Positions 51,698 through 61,324 are shown, counted from the first letter of the stretch. The stretch: DNA of 64,000 nt from CAZEDM01 sp964511075 (GCA_964511075.1 CAZEDM010000001.1:389454-453453); one strand, 5' to 3'. Notes: a model not told the origin generated them from the letters alone. Program-made: numbers and translations.

Positions 51698-52786
51698 ATG
51701 CTGTATCATCTTTTATATCCTTTAAGCGAAAGCATAGGTTTTTTTAACCTGTTCAAATATATAACCTTCCGCACAGCTTACGCTACTGTGACTGCGCTTC
51801 TCTTGAGCCTTCTTTTGGGACCGTACTTCATTCGAATCCTAAAAGAAAAACAGGTAAAAGAAAAGATCAGAGCAGATGGGCCAGCATCACATCTGGCGAA
51901 GGAGGGGACGCCGACTATGGGTGGACTTATTATCCTTTTCTCCGTGGTGCTGCCCACTCTCCTCTGGGCTGATCTTACCAATCGTTATATCCAACTGATG
52001 CTTTTAACCACTATCTGGTTGGGCTCAATCGGTTTTATGGATGATTATCTGAAAGTCATAAAACACCAATCCAAGGGATTGGTAGGAAGAAAAAAGTTAA
52101 TAGGGCAGATAACCCTGGGGTTATTCTTAGGCGCACTTTTATATTTTATCCCCCCCTCTAATAATTTCGATACTGCCACCGAGATCCCCTTCCTGAAGAA
52201 CTATTTTTTGGAATTCGGGATATTGTACATACCCTTTGTGATGCTTATCCTGACCGGTTCATCCAATGCAGTGAACCTCAGTGATGGATTGGATGGATTG
52301 GCCATAGGCCTGACTGGCCTGTGTGCCATAGCTTTTGCCGGGTTGGCCTATGTTACAGGCAGAACGGACTTCTCCAGATATCTGGGCATAACCTATCTGG
52401 AAGGAAGCGGGGAGCTGACTATCTTCTGCGGGGCTTTAATTGGTGCGGCTCTGGGCTTTTTATGGTTTAACTCCTATCCTGCAGAGGTGTTTATGGGAGA
52501 CACTGGAGCTTTGGCTCTGGGAGGGTCTCTGGGTCTTTTGGCCATCTTGGTCAAAAAAGAACTATTACTGGTAATAGTGGGGGGGGTTTTTGTAGCCGAG
52601 GCCCTTTCGGTCATCATGCAGGTAAGCTTTTTCAAGTGGAGTAAGGGCAAAAGGATTTTCAAGATGGCTCCACTGCACCATCATTTCGAGCTTTCCGGCT
52701 GGAAAGAGCCGAAAGTGGTGGTGAGATTCTGGATCGCGGGAGCTATCTTTGCGCTTTTGACTTTGAGCACTTTGAAAATAAGATAA
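51698..52786 (+). CDS. mraY: MraY, phospho-MurNAc-pentapeptide translocase
   Basis: A 362-residue polytopic enzyme with ten helices. Motifs: GTPTMGGLIIL near 70, GFMDDYLKVIK (Asp-Asp magnesium site), NLSDGLDGLAIG (Asp site), MGDTGALALGG, and the HHHFELSGW region near the end. It makes lipid I on the cytoplasmic face. Ends 22 bases before murD. Confidence 0.97.
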   Translation: MLYHLLYPLSESIGFFNLFKYITFRTAYATVTALLLSLLLGPYFIRILKEKQVKEKIRADGPASHLAKEGTPTMGGLIILFSVVLPTLLWADLTNRYIQLMLLTTIWLGSIGFMDDYLKVIKHQSKGLVGRKKLIGQITLGLFLGALLYFIPPSNNFDTATEIPFLKNYFLEFGILYIPFVMLILTGSSNAVNLSDGLDGLAIGLTGLCAIAFAGLAYVTGRTDFSRYLGITYLEGSGELTIFCGALIGAALGFLWFNSYPAEVFMGDTGALALGGSLGLLAILVKKELLLVIVGGVFVAEALSVIMQVSFFKWSKGKRIFKMAPLHHHFELSGWKEPKVVVRFWIAGAIFALLTLSTLKIR

Positions 52787-52808
52787 AGTAAGGTTCAAGG
52801 GAAGAGAA

Positions 52809-54212
52809 TTGAGAGTCTTGTCTTCAGAAGAGGTTTGTGTAAAAGTGAATCGGATAAGAGGTAAAAAAGTCTCTGTTTTCGGAATGGCCCGGTCGGGTAT
52901 GGCTATGGCTAAGCTTTTAAAGGGCTTAGGCGCCTCGGTTTTTCTGACGGAGAAAAAAACAGAAAAGGATTTATCTCCAGAGATAACGGAGCTCAGGAAA
53001 CTAAAAATAGATTATGAAGCCGGAGGGCACACGGAGAAAGCAATTGAGTATAAAGATTATTTAATCATAAGTCCTGGGGTTCCCTCAGACCTTCCGCTTT
53101 TAGTAGAAGCACGGAGGGAAGGGATTCCGATTTTCTCTGAAATCGAAGTGGCTTTCTGGCTGACCGAGGCTCAGATCATCGGTATCACCGGTTCGAATGG
53201 CAAAACCACCACGGTTAATCTGGTGTATGAAATACTCAAGGAGGATGACAGGGAAATCCGGCTGGCTGGAAATGTAGGCATTCCATTTTCAGATGTGGTG
53301 CAGGAGGTTTCCCCCAATGGAATAATAGTCTTGGAGCTCTCCAGCTTTCAACTGGAGAATATCGAGGAGTTCAGGCCTAAGGTTTCGGCTATCCTTAATG
53401 TCACTCCGGACCATCTGGACCGCTATGCGGACATGAAAAGCTACACTGACGCAAAACTGAGGGTCCTCGAGAACCAGAACGAGGAGGATTACGCAGTTCT
53501 AAACTGGGATGACCCGATAACTTCCAAGCTGGCACCACTCTCCAGAGCAAAGAGTTTATTCTTCAGCACAAAAAGCGAGCTAAGGGTTGGCTCCTATGTC
53601 AAAAACGGAAACCTGGTTTTCCAGCTTAACGGAAAAGCAGAGGAGATAATTTCGGTCGAGGAGATTGGCATAAAAGGCCCGCATAATCTATCCAATGCCG
53701 CAGCTGCCTGTGCTATCTGTGCGGTCCTGCAGGTAAAAAAAGAGTCTATGGAGAAAGCCCTGAAAAGATTCAAAGGGGTGGAGCACAGGCTGGAAGAGGT
53801 GGCATTAATCCAGGGGATAAAGTTTGTGAACGATTCAAAAGCCACTAATGTTGATTCTCTCTACTATGCCCTGCAGAGTATAAAAGAGCCAATTCTCCTG
53901 ATAGCAGGTGGCAAAGATAAGGGTGGGGATTTCAGCAGGTTAAGGGAGCTGATTCAGAAAAGGGTAAAAGGTCTTATCCTTTTAGGCGAGGCTAAGGAGA
54001 AGATTAAAACTGCCTTTAAGGACTTGGTGCCGATCTATTCGGTTGATTCGTTAGAGGAGGGAGTAAAGTTGGGATTCGGGAAGGCGGAAAAAGGTGATTG
54101 CGTTCTGCTTTCGCCTGCCTGCGCCAGCTTTGATATGTTCAAGAATTATGAGGAGAGGGGCAGGGTTTTTAAAAATACAGTCCTGAATTTAAAGAGGGAG
54201 AAAGATGCCTGA
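52809..54212 (+). CDS. murD: MurD, UDP-MurNAc-Ala:D-Glu ligase
   Basis: A 467-residue Mur ligase with the Rossmann start VSVFGMARSGMAMAKLL, ATP loop GITGSNGKTTTVNL, ELSSFQLENI, LNVTPDHLDRY and NDSKATN, all typical of MurD. TTG at 52809 lies 22 bases after mraY; the start could be the later GTG codons within the first 15 residues, since the MurD fold begins at about residue 17. It overlaps ftsW by eight bases. Confidence 0.94.
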   Translation: MRVLSSEEVCVKVNRIRGKKVSVFGMARSGMAMAKLLKGLGASVFLTEKKTEKDLSPEITELRKLKIDYEAGGHTEKAIEYKDYLIISPGVPSDLPLLVEARREGIPIFSEIEVAFWLTEAQIIGITGSNGKTTTVNLVYEILKEDDREIRLAGNVGIPFSDVVQEVSPNGIIVLELSSFQLENIEEFRPKVSAILNVTPDHLDRYADMKSYTDAKLRVLENQNEEDYAVLNWDDPITSKLAPLSRAKSLFFSTKSELRVGSYVKNGNLVFQLNGKAEEIISVEEIGIKGPHNLSNAAAACAICAVLQVKKESMEKALKRFKGVEHRLEEVALIQGIKFVNDSKATNVDSLYYALQSIKEPILLIAGGKDKGGDFSRLRELIQKRVKGLILLGEAKEKIKTAFKDLVPIYSVDSLEEGVKLGFGKAEKGDCVLLSPACASFDMFKNYEERGRVFKNTVLNLKREKDA

Positions 54213-55317
54213 CCGTTCCAGACCTGATTTCATGCTGCTCTCGATAGTTCTGATCCTAGTACTCCTGGGCATGGTGATGATCTATTCTGCCTCAGCCTTT
54301 CTGGCTGATTTTAAGATGAAGAAGAGCAGTGACTTTTTCCTGATACGGCAGCTTCTCTGGATACTCTTCTCTGCTGTAGCCTTCTTCTTGATATTGAAGA
54401 TAGACTATCATCGCCTTAAAGGGATCTCCTACCTCTGTCTTTTCCTGTCCCTGCTTTTTTTGGCTATAGTTCTTTTTCTCGATCCAACCAAGGGGGTTAA
54501 AAGATGGGTCAGGATTGGCCCGATTGGTTTTCAGCCGAGCGAGTTTTTCAGATACTCGTTCCTGATATTCATAGCTTTTACCCTGGTTAAAAAAGGAGAG
54601 AAGATCAAGCAATTTAAACATCTTGCACTGCCCTATCTGGCTATTCTGGGAGCAGCTTGTCTCTTGATTCTCAAGGAGCCTCATTTAGGAGGGGTTTTCA
54701 CCTTGGTCTCAAGCTCCCTGGTTTTACTCTATCTGGCTGGAGCCAGGCCCAGGCACCTGCTTGTCATTATATTGCCGGTTTTGCTCCTGGGATTTTTATT
54801 CGTGCACTTGACCGGATACGAATTAGACAGATTGATCGACTGGGAGAAAGGATTTAGAGATCCACTTGCGGGGAGCTACCAGCTCAAACAGGCAACCTTA
54901 TCCGTAGGCAATGGCGGGCTAACCGGTGTAGGGTTGGGACAGGGAGGGCAGAAGCTGTTTTTCCTCCCCGAACCTCATACCGATTTTATCTTAGCCACGA
55001 TTGGTGAAGAAGGAGGATTTTTCTGGGTCATGGGGATAATAATTCTTTTTTTCCTTTTAGCCTGGAGGGGTATTCAGATTGCCCAGCGTGCCCCTGATCT
55101 TTTGGGGTATTATTTGGCCTTCGGCTTAAGTTTCACCATTTTCATAAATTTTCTGATAAACAGCGGTGTGGTGCTGGGACTCTTGCCCACCACCGGCATA
55201 CCGATGCCTTTTTTAAGTTACGGTGGTTCGTCCCTGCTTTTCAATTTAGCCGGGGTAGCCATAATTCTTAATATCTCCCGGCAGAAGGGATTCAAAATCT
55301 ACAGGAGGATATGGTAA
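54205..55317 (+). CDS. ftsW: FtsW, SEDS-family septal glycosyltransferase
   Basis: A 370-residue protein with ten helices. SEDS motifs: GMVMIYSASAF, KRWVRIGPIGFQPSEFFR, and GLLPTTGIPMPFLSYGGSS near the end; the loop between helices 7 and 8 includes SYQLKQATLSVGNGGLTGVGLGQGG with the expected Gln/Gly pattern and PEPHTDFILATIGEEGG. It polymerises lipid II at the septum with FtsI. It overlaps murD and murG. Confidence 0.96.
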   Translation: MPDRSRPDFMLLSIVLILVLLGMVMIYSASAFLADFKMKKSSDFFLIRQLLWILFSAVAFFLILKIDYHRLKGISYLCLFLSLLFLAIVLFLDPTKGVKRWVRIGPIGFQPSEFFRYSFLIFIAFTLVKKGEKIKQFKHLALPYLAILGAACLLILKEPHLGGVFTLVSSSLVLLYLAGARPRHLLVIILPVLLLGFLFVHLTGYELDRLIDWEKGFRDPLAGSYQLKQATLSVGNGGLTGVGLGQGGQKLFFLPEPHTDFILATIGEEGGFFWVMGIIILFFLLAWRGIQIAQRAPDLLGYYLAFGLSFTIFINFLINSGVVLGLLPTTGIPMPFLSYGGSSLLFNLAGVAIILNISRQKGFKIYRRIW

Positions 55318-56408
55318 AATTGATTTTAGCTGGAGGAGGAACTGGAGGACATATCTATCCAGCGATTGCTATTGCCAGGGAATTCAAAAACAAATTCCCT
55401 GATTCTGTGATTCTTTTTATTGGGACCAGGAAAGGTCTGGAGAAAGAGATAGTCCCAAAGAATAACTTCAGGATAGAGTTCATCTCAGCTAAAGGGCTGG
55501 CCCGGGGATTAAATAAAGAGCTTTTTATCTTACCTTTGTTTTTGATTAAAAGTCTTGTGGAATCCTGGATGATTTTAAAAAAATTCAGACCGGATTTAGT
55601 GGTAGGAACAGGTGGATATGTCAGCCTGCCTGTGGTTCTAATGTCCAGTTTAATGGGCAAAAAGACGCTTATTCAAGAGCAGAACAGCTACCCGGGGTTA
55701 TCTACCAGGATACTGGCTCTTATGGCTGATAGAGTTTGTCTCTCCTATGAGAGTTCTCTCAGATATTTTCCAATTAAGAAAAAACTCAGAATATCGGGCA
55801 ACCCTATCAGAAAAGAGGTGCTTTCCGGAAACAGGGTAAAAGGGCTAAAGTCATTCAACCTGGACCCAGACAAGAAGACAGTTTTTATCTTTGGTGGCAG
55901 CCAGGGTGCGAAAAAGATTAATCAAGCTATAAAGGAAGGGATGAACCTACTGGAAGAATTTGAGGGAGTTCAACTTCTCTGGCAGACAGGGGAGAAGGAT
56001 TTTGAGGAAATCGAAGGTTTTATAAGGGGTAAGAGCCTGACCTCAACGGTTCTCCCGTTTATTGAGGATATGTCATCCGCCTATGCAGTCTCTGACCTTC
56101 TGGTCTGCCGGGCTGGGGCGCTGACTTTAGCCGAGGTAGCTGCCTGCGGAAAACCTTCCATACTCGTTCCCTATCCTTTTGCTACTGCTGATCATCAGAG
56201 ATTCAATGCTCTCTTTTTAAAAGAGAAAGGAGCAGCAGAAATCATTTTGGAGAAAGAGCTGGAAGGAAAGAGGTTAGCAGAGAGAATTATCCAGTTACTA
56301 AAGGATGATGATAGATTAAAAGAGATGTCAAAAAACGCTTTGGCTCTGGCAAAACCTTTGGCTACCTCTCAAATCGTTGATGAAATGGAGAAACTTTTAA
56401 ACAAATGA
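55311..56408 (+). CDS. murG: MurG, lipid II synthase
   Basis: A 365-residue GT-B enzyme with LAGGGTGGHIYPAIAIA (acceptor loop), VVGTGGYVSLPVVL, QEQNSYPGLSTR, FGGSQGAKKIN and LVCRAGALTLAEV (UDP-GlcNAc site). It adds GlcNAc to lipid I. It overlaps ftsW by seven bases; a 56-base gap with a palindrome separates it from murC. Confidence 0.97.
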   Translation: MVKLILAGGGTGGHIYPAIAIAREFKNKFPDSVILFIGTRKGLEKEIVPKNNFRIEFISAKGLARGLNKELFILPLFLIKSLVESWMILKKFRPDLVVGTGGYVSLPVVLMSSLMGKKTLIQEQNSYPGLSTRILALMADRVCLSYESSLRYFPIKKKLRISGNPIRKEVLSGNRVKGLKSFNLDPDKKTVFIFGGSQGAKKINQAIKEGMNLLEEFEGVQLLWQTGEKDFEEIEGFIRGKSLTSTVLPFIEDMSSAYAVSDLLVCRAGALTLAEVAACGKPSILVPYPFATADHQRFNALFLKEKGAAEIILEKELEGKRLAERIIQLLKDDDRLKEMSKNALALAKPLATSQIVDEMEKLLNK

Positions 56409-56418
56409 ACTATTCGCT

Positions 56419-56447
56419 GTAGGGATGGGTTTTAAATCCGTCCCTAC
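56419..56447. repeat. Palindromic element (family A) inside the dcw operon
   Basis: GTAGGGATGGGTTT and AAATCCGTCCCTAC fold into a nearly perfect hairpin between murG and murC, the only substantial gap in the run from mraZ to ftsQ. It has the GTAGGG/CCCTAC ends of the dispersed family and is followed by seven A, so it is not a standard forward terminator. Confidence 0.7.
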
Positions 56448-56464
56448 CAAAAAAATATCAGCAG

Positions 56465-57847
56465 ATGGTGAGATTCAAGAGGATAAAAAAACTTCATTTT
56501 GTGGGTATCGGCGGTACGGGGATGTGCGGTATAGCCGAGATCTTGTGGAATTTAGGTTACATAATTACAGGCTCGGACATCAAAAGCTCCGAATCCACCG
56601 AAAGGCTGGAAAAACTGGGGATGAAAATCTTCTTCGAGCACAGGAAAGAGAATGTGTCGGATGCAGATGTGCTGGTTATCTCCTCAGCCATAAAGGATAC
56701 AAACCCGGAAATCGTCTTCGCCAGGGAAAACAAGATCCCGGTGATAAGAAGAGCAGAGATGTTAGGCGAGCTGATGAGGATGAAATATGGTATAGGCGTG
56801 GCAGGAACTCACGGGAAAACCACTACCACCTCGATGATCGGTCAGATTTTGACCGAGGCGGGGATGGACCCCACCATAATCGTGGGTGGAAGGGTGAAGA
56901 ACTTAGGAAGCAATGTAAAATTAGGGCAGGGCGAGTACTTAGTAGCTGAGGCAGACGAGTTCGACCGCTCCTTCTTACGCCTTTCGCCCACCATAGCTGT
57001 AGTTACGACCTTGGAGGCAGAGCATCTGGATTATTATAAGGATTTGGAGGAGATAAAATCTGTTTTCACAGAATTCGTGAATAAAGTTCCTTTTTACGGA
57101 AGTGTGGTCCTGTGTCTGGATGAGCCCACCATTCAGCAGATCATTCCGGATATAGAAAGACCCATAATCACCTACGGACTTGTGCCTCAGGCAGACCTGG
57201 TAGCTCATTCTGTTTCTTTTCTGGAGAATAAAAGCGTTTTCAAGGTTAAACATAAAGAGAGAGATTTAGGAGAGATTAATTTGTACGTTCCGGGAATGCA
57301 TAATGTAAAAAACTCCTTAGCTGCACTCTGTGTAGGGCTGGAGCTGGAGATACCAGTAGAGAAAATAAAAAAAGCTCTGTCCGAATTCAGAGGGGTTCAC
57401 CGCAGATTTGAGATAAAAGGGGAAATAAAGGGAGTGATGGTGGTAGATGACTACGCTCATCATCCCACGGAGATAAAAGCCACGCTTAAGTCGGCAAGAG
57501 AGGGCTGGAAGAAGAGGATAATTGCCGTATTCCAGCCGCATCTTTTCTCCCGGACCAGAGACTTTCATAAGGAATTCGGCAGGTCCTTCTTCGATTCTGA
57601 TCTTTTGATAGTTACCGATGTCTATCCAGCCAGGGAAGAGTCTATTCCCAGAATAACCGGTGAGCTGGTTGCTTCCTCAGCCAGGGAATTCGGACACAAG
57701 GAGATTTTTTATATACCGGATAAAGAAGAAGTGGTTTCGTTCCTTTTGGAAAATTTAAAGGAGAACGATCTGGTTATAACCATGGGAGCTGGAGATATTT
57801 ACAAAATAGGAGAAAAGCTTCTTTCAGCTCTGAAAGATAAAAAATGA
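56465..57847 (+). CDS. murC: MurC, UDP-MurNAc:L-Ala ligase
   Basis: A 460-residue Mur ligase starting HFVGIGGTGMCGIAEIL; ATP loop GVAGTHGKTTTTSM; EADEFDRSFLRLSP; DDYAHHPTEIKATL and FQPHLFSRTRDF. All are MurC hallmarks. ATG at 56465 is preceded by AAATATCAGCAG, a weak site. It overlaps ftsQ by four bases (ATGA). No murB or ddl follows, unlike many dcw clusters. Confidence 0.96.
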   Translation: MVRFKRIKKLHFVGIGGTGMCGIAEILWNLGYIITGSDIKSSESTERLEKLGMKIFFEHRKENVSDADVLVISSAIKDTNPEIVFARENKIPVIRRAEMLGELMRMKYGIGVAGTHGKTTTTSMIGQILTEAGMDPTIIVGGRVKNLGSNVKLGQGEYLVAEADEFDRSFLRLSPTIAVVTTLEAEHLDYYKDLEEIKSVFTEFVNKVPFYGSVVLCLDEPTIQQIIPDIERPIITYGLVPQADLVAHSVSFLENKSVFKVKHKERDLGEINLYVPGMHNVKNSLAALCVGLELEIPVEKIKKALSEFRGVHRRFEIKGEIKGVMVVDDYAHHPTEIKATLKSAREGWKKRIIAVFQPHLFSRTRDFHKEFGRSFFDSDLLIVTDVYPAREESIPRITGELVASSAREFGHKEIFYIPDKEEVVSFLLENLKENDLVITMGAGDIYKIGEKLLSALKDKK

Positions 57848-58578
57848 TGAAAAAGATCTCAATCATAGGTGCTCTGGCACTCATCTTCTTGGGGATAAGG
57901 ACAACCGAGCTTTTCCTTACCCATTCGCCCTGGTTCGAGCTGAGGCTGATTGATATCTCCGGAAATGAGGAATTGAGGGATGACGAGGTGATGAAGCTTT
58001 CAGGACTAAGATTGAATAGGAATATTTTTAAAATCAATTCGAAAGACGTCATCAAGAAGATCAAGTGCGACAAAAGAGTCGAATCAGTGCAGCTTAGCAA
58101 ATTCTATCCCGGGAAAATCCAGATAAAGCTGGATGAAAAGAAGCCTGACCTGCTGCTAAATTCAAGATACCTGTCTGATCTTTACGGACTCTCAGCCGAG
58201 GGGGAGGTGATCCCCTTGAAAAGGTATTACAGTTATGATTTGCCCCTGATCAGTGGAGGAAGTTCAAGAAATTTGGAGCCCTACAGCCAGGTAAAGGATT
58301 TAGAGATTCAGACAGCTTTATCTTTCTATAAGATGATCCGGAAAGAAGACCCATCTTTTCTGGGTAAGATCTCGGAGATAAATTTAGAAGACAAGAACAA
58401 TTTAGTGGTCATATTGGTAAAAACCGGAGCAAAGATTTTTTTTGGTGCAGGAGATTTCAAGGAAAAATTTGAAAGGCTCATCTGGATAGAGGATAAGCTG
58501 AACTACGAAGGTTTCTCCGGAATGGATTTAAGGTTTAAGGATCAGATGATTTTTAAAGGGACCAGTAAAAGCCTTTAG
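57844..58578 (+). CDS. ftsQ: FtsQ/DivIB-like division protein
   Basis: A 244-residue protein with an N-terminal helix (IIGALALIFLGIR, 6-18), a POTRA domain (about 30-100; FELRLIDISGNEELRDDEVMKLSGL) and the FtsQ beta domain with LPLISGG and INLEDKNNLVVILVKTGAKIFFG. It scaffolds FtsL/FtsB and controls FtsWI. Translationally coupled to murC. Confidence 0.88.
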   Translation: MMKKISIIGALALIFLGIRTTELFLTHSPWFELRLIDISGNEELRDDEVMKLSGLRLNRNIFKINSKDVIKKIKCDKRVESVQLSKFYPGKIQIKLDEKKPDLLLNSRYLSDLYGLSAEGEVIPLKRYYSYDLPLISGGSSRNLEPYSQVKDLEIQTALSFYKMIRKEDPSFLGKISEINLEDKNNLVVILVKTGAKIFFGAGDFKEKFERLIWIEDKLNYEGFSGMDLRFKDQMIFKGTSKSL

Positions 58579-58591
58579 AAAAAAGAGGTAG

Positions 58592-59827
58592 ATGATGAGC
58601 AGAGATAACATCTTAGTAGGTCTGGACATCGGCACGACTAAAATCGCCGCAGTGATCGGGGAATTAGGGGAAAGTGGTGAGGTGAAGATCGTGGGGCTGG
58701 GAACCGTGCCGGCAGAGGGTTTGAAACGAGGAGTGGTGATAAACCTGGAACAGACCATCAATTCGATTATCAAAGCGGTTCAGGATGCGGAGCTAATGGC
58801 CGGAGTGAAGGTTGACTCGCTCTATGCCGGAATAGCCGGTGACCATATCCGCAGCATCAACAGTCGGGGGGTGATAGCGGTCACCAAAGCGGACAAAGAG
58901 ATAGGCGAGGCAGAGATCGACAGAGCCATAGAGGCAGCAAAAACTGTAGCCATCCCAATGGACAGGGAGATCATTCATGTCCTTCCCCAGGAGTACACGG
59001 TGGATGATCAGCCCGGGATAAAGGATCCCAGGGGAATGGGCGGGACGAGATTAGAGGTGGAGGTACACATAGTCACCGGCTCGGTTACCACTGCCCAGAA
59101 TGTTCACCGCTGCATAAAGCGAGCCGGGTATGACCTTCTGGATCTGGTGTTGGAGCCTTTAGCCAGCAGCAAAGCACTGCTCGAGCCAGAGGAGATGGAA
59201 CTGGGCGTAGCACTCATTGATATAGGCGGCGGGACCACCAACGTTGCCATCTTCTACGATGGATGCATAAGGCATACTGCGGTTATCAGCCTGGGAGGTA
59301 GAAACGTAACCAACGATTTAGCTATCGGACTGAGAACGCCGGTAGAGCAGGCAGAGGAGCTGAAGAAAAATTACGGCTGTGCCTTAGCCTCTTTAACGGA
59401 TCCTGAGGAGATGATAAAAGTGCCCGGGGTTGGCTCAAGGGAGTCAAAGGAGGTTTCCAGAAGCATATTGGCTGCCATAATCGAGCCCCGGATGGAGGAA
59501 GTCTTCAGCCTGGCTTTAAGGGAGATAAAAAAGAGCAGTTTTGCAGAGATACTGGCATCAGGAGTAGTGCTTACCGGCGGAGGCTCGCTTCTGGAGGGAG
59601 CGGAGGATCTGGCTGAACAGGTCTTTGATATGCCGGTCAGAAAAGGTAAGGTTAATGGAGTAGCCGGGCTTTTAGATATAGCAGGAAACCCGATGAACTC
59701 CACTGCTATCGGTTTGATACTTTACGGACTGTATAACGGTAAAGACAAATTCAGAAAAGTCGGCAATGGAAAGCTTTTCAGCCGGCTTGCCCAAAGAGTC
59801 AAGGGATTTTTTGGGGAGTACCTGTAA
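58592..59827 (+). CDS. ftsA: FtsA, actin-like division protein
   Basis: A 411-residue protein: VGLDIGTTKIAAVIGEL phosphate loop, SHS2 (1C) domain, VALIDIGGGTTNVAIF, VLTGGGSLLEGAEDLAEQVF, and a C-terminal amphipathic membrane-targeting helix (KLFSRLAQRVKGFFGEYL). It tethers FtsZ to the membrane and recruits the divisome. Two adjacent ATG codons (58592 and 58595) are both possible after AAGAGGTAG. Confidence 0.96.
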   Translation: MMSRDNILVGLDIGTTKIAAVIGELGESGEVKIVGLGTVPAEGLKRGVVINLEQTINSIIKAVQDAELMAGVKVDSLYAGIAGDHIRSINSRGVIAVTKADKEIGEAEIDRAIEAAKTVAIPMDREIIHVLPQEYTVDDQPGIKDPRGMGGTRLEVEVHIVTGSVTTAQNVHRCIKRAGYDLLDLVLEPLASSKALLEPEEMELGVALIDIGGGTTNVAIFYDGCIRHTAVISLGGRNVTNDLAIGLRTPVEQAEELKKNYGCALASLTDPEEMIKVPGVGSRESKEVSRSILAAIIEPRMEEVFSLALREIKKSSFAEILASGVVLTGGGSLLEGAEDLAEQVFDMPVRKGKVNGVAGLLDIAGNPMNSTAIGLILYGLYNGKDKFRKVGNGKLFSRLAQRVKGFFGEYL

Positions 59828-59854
59828 GAGAATTTTAAAGACAGGAGGTCAGTT

Positions 59855-61024
59855 ATGCTTTTTGAATTAGACATGGGGGCGCAGGAATACGCCAGAATGA
59901 AAGTCGTAGGCGTAGGCGGTGCAGGTGGAAATGCCATCAACAGGATGATCGATGCCTCGCTTGCCGGGGTGGAGTTCATCTCGGTCAATACCGATGCTCA
60001 AGCCCTGGATAGTTCTCGCGCTACCCAGAAAATTCAGATAGGAGCTAATCTAACCAAGGGCCTGGGTGCAGGCTCCAATCCAGATATCGGTAGAAGGGCA
60101 GTGGAAGAGGATAGAGAGCTTGTGGGAGAGGCGCTGGGTGGTGCAGACATGGTTTTTATCACCGCTGGTATGGGTGGAGGGACTGGTACCGGTGCCGCTC
60201 CTGTTATTGCGGAGATCTCCAGGGAATTGGGAGCTTTGACTATTGCCATAGTCACTAAACCCTTTGATTTCGAGGGTAAAAAGAGAATGTCAAAAGCCCT
60301 TCAGGGTTTAGAGGAGCTCAAGCAGAGGGTTGATACTCTGATCGTGATACCCAACCAGAAACTCCTATCCGTGGTGCAAAAGGAAACAACTCTTTTGGAG
60401 GCTTTCAGATTTGCTGATGAAGTACTGCTTCAGGCAACCAAGGGCATATCTGATCTGATTACAGTTCCCGGCTTAATCAACCTGGATTTCGCCGATGTGA
60501 AAACGGTGATGTCTGAGATGGGGGATGCGCTTATGGGGACTGGTTATGCCTCAGGAGAAAACAGAGCCAAGGAGGCAGCACAGAAGTCCATCTGCAGCCC
60601 GCTTCTGGAAAACGTCTCCATCTCCGGTGCCAAAGGAGTTCTGATGAATGTGACCGGGGGACAGGATATGACCCTGTATGAGGTTAATGAGGCATCCTCG
60701 GTTATTATGGAGGCAGCCGGTTCCGAAGCCAACATCATCTGGGGAGCGGTGATCGATGAGTTTATGAAGGATGAGATCAGGGTAACAGTCATCGCCACCG
60801 GCTTCGGAGATTCGAACAATAGAAGAGACAAAGGGCTTGAGCAAGACCTTTTCTCCTCCCGGAAGCTTGTCCTGGAGAAACCCCGGACGCTGAAAAAGGA
60901 TAACCATACCCAGCAGATCCTGATACCCAAGAACAGGGAGGTGGTCTTTTCCCAGGACGATCTGGAGATACCGGCTTATCTGAGAAAACAGGAAGGGACC
61001 CTGAGACAGGGTGGAGAGAAGTAA
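59855..61024 (+). CDS. ftsZ: FtsZ, tubulin-like division GTPase
   Basis: A 389-residue protein: VVGVGGAGGNAINRM, SVNTDAQAL, tubulin signature MGGGTGTGAAPVIAE, and GTPase loop NLDFADVKTVMSEMG. A linker (about 325-370) precedes the C-terminal peptide DDLEIPAYLRKQ, which binds FtsA. It forms the Z ring. Strong CAGGAGGTCAGTT site before ATG. It ends the dcw cluster. Confidence 0.98.
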   Translation: MLFELDMGAQEYARMKVVGVGGAGGNAINRMIDASLAGVEFISVNTDAQALDSSRATQKIQIGANLTKGLGAGSNPDIGRRAVEEDRELVGEALGGADMVFITAGMGGGTGTGAAPVIAEISRELGALTIAIVTKPFDFEGKKRMSKALQGLEELKQRVDTLIVIPNQKLLSVVQKETTLLEAFRFADEVLLQATKGISDLITVPGLINLDFADVKTVMSEMGDALMGTGYASGENRAKEAAQKSICSPLLENVSISGAKGVLMNVTGGQDMTLYEVNEASSVIMEAAGSEANIIWGAVIDEFMKDEIRVTVIATGFGDSNNRRDKGLEQDLFSSRKLVLEKPRTLKKDNHTQQILIPKNREVVFSQDDLEIPAYLRKQEGTLRQGGEK

Positions 61025-61134
61025 TTTTATATTGAAGTTTGGAGCTTGACTGAGATGCCAGGAGATTCTCTCCTTCATTATCATTTGCATTTTGAATAAT
61101 TGATCTTTTGTCTTGAAGTTAGATTTAATGGAAA

Positions 61135-61160
61135 TAGGGGCACGTTACAACGTGCCCCTA
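61135..61160. repeat. Perfect palindrome after ftsZ
   Basis: TAGGGGCACGTT, AC, AACGTGCCCCTA: twelve perfectly paired bases with a two-base loop, followed by CAG TTT. It belongs to the GTAGGGG group (right end CCCCTAC) and may mark the 3' end of the ftsZ transcript. Confidence 0.7.
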
Positions 61161-61189
61161 CAGTTTATCATCTGCTCTTAATAAAATAT

Positions 61190-61219
61190 TTGACTTCTCT
61201 TTCGTAATAGATTTATATT
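61190..61219 (+). promoter_or_regulatory. Likely promoter of tRNA-Arg
   Basis: TTGACT, 18-base spacer, TATATT, about 30 bases before the tRNA gene. Confidence 0.45.
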
Positions 61220-61250
61220 AATTCAAGAGTGATTCACGCATTTTTGATAT

Positions 61251-61324
61251 GCGCCCATAGCTCAATTGGATAGAGCGCCTGACTACGGATCAGATGGTTG
61301 GGGGTTCAAATCCCTCTGGGCGCG
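61251..61324 (+). tRNA. tRNA-Arg (anticodon ACG)
   Basis: A 74-base tRNA: acceptor stem GCGCCCA with TGGGCGC and discriminator G73. The anticodon stem CTGA/TCAG region encloses CTACGGA with anticodon ACG, whose A34 would be edited to inosine. T arm GGGGG TTCAAAT CCCTC. CCA is not encoded. Confidence 0.95.

Noticed and set aside
56425..56949. A 174-codon frame starting before murC
   Set aside because: It is out of frame with murC and has Arg/Gly-rich composition typical of a shadow frame.
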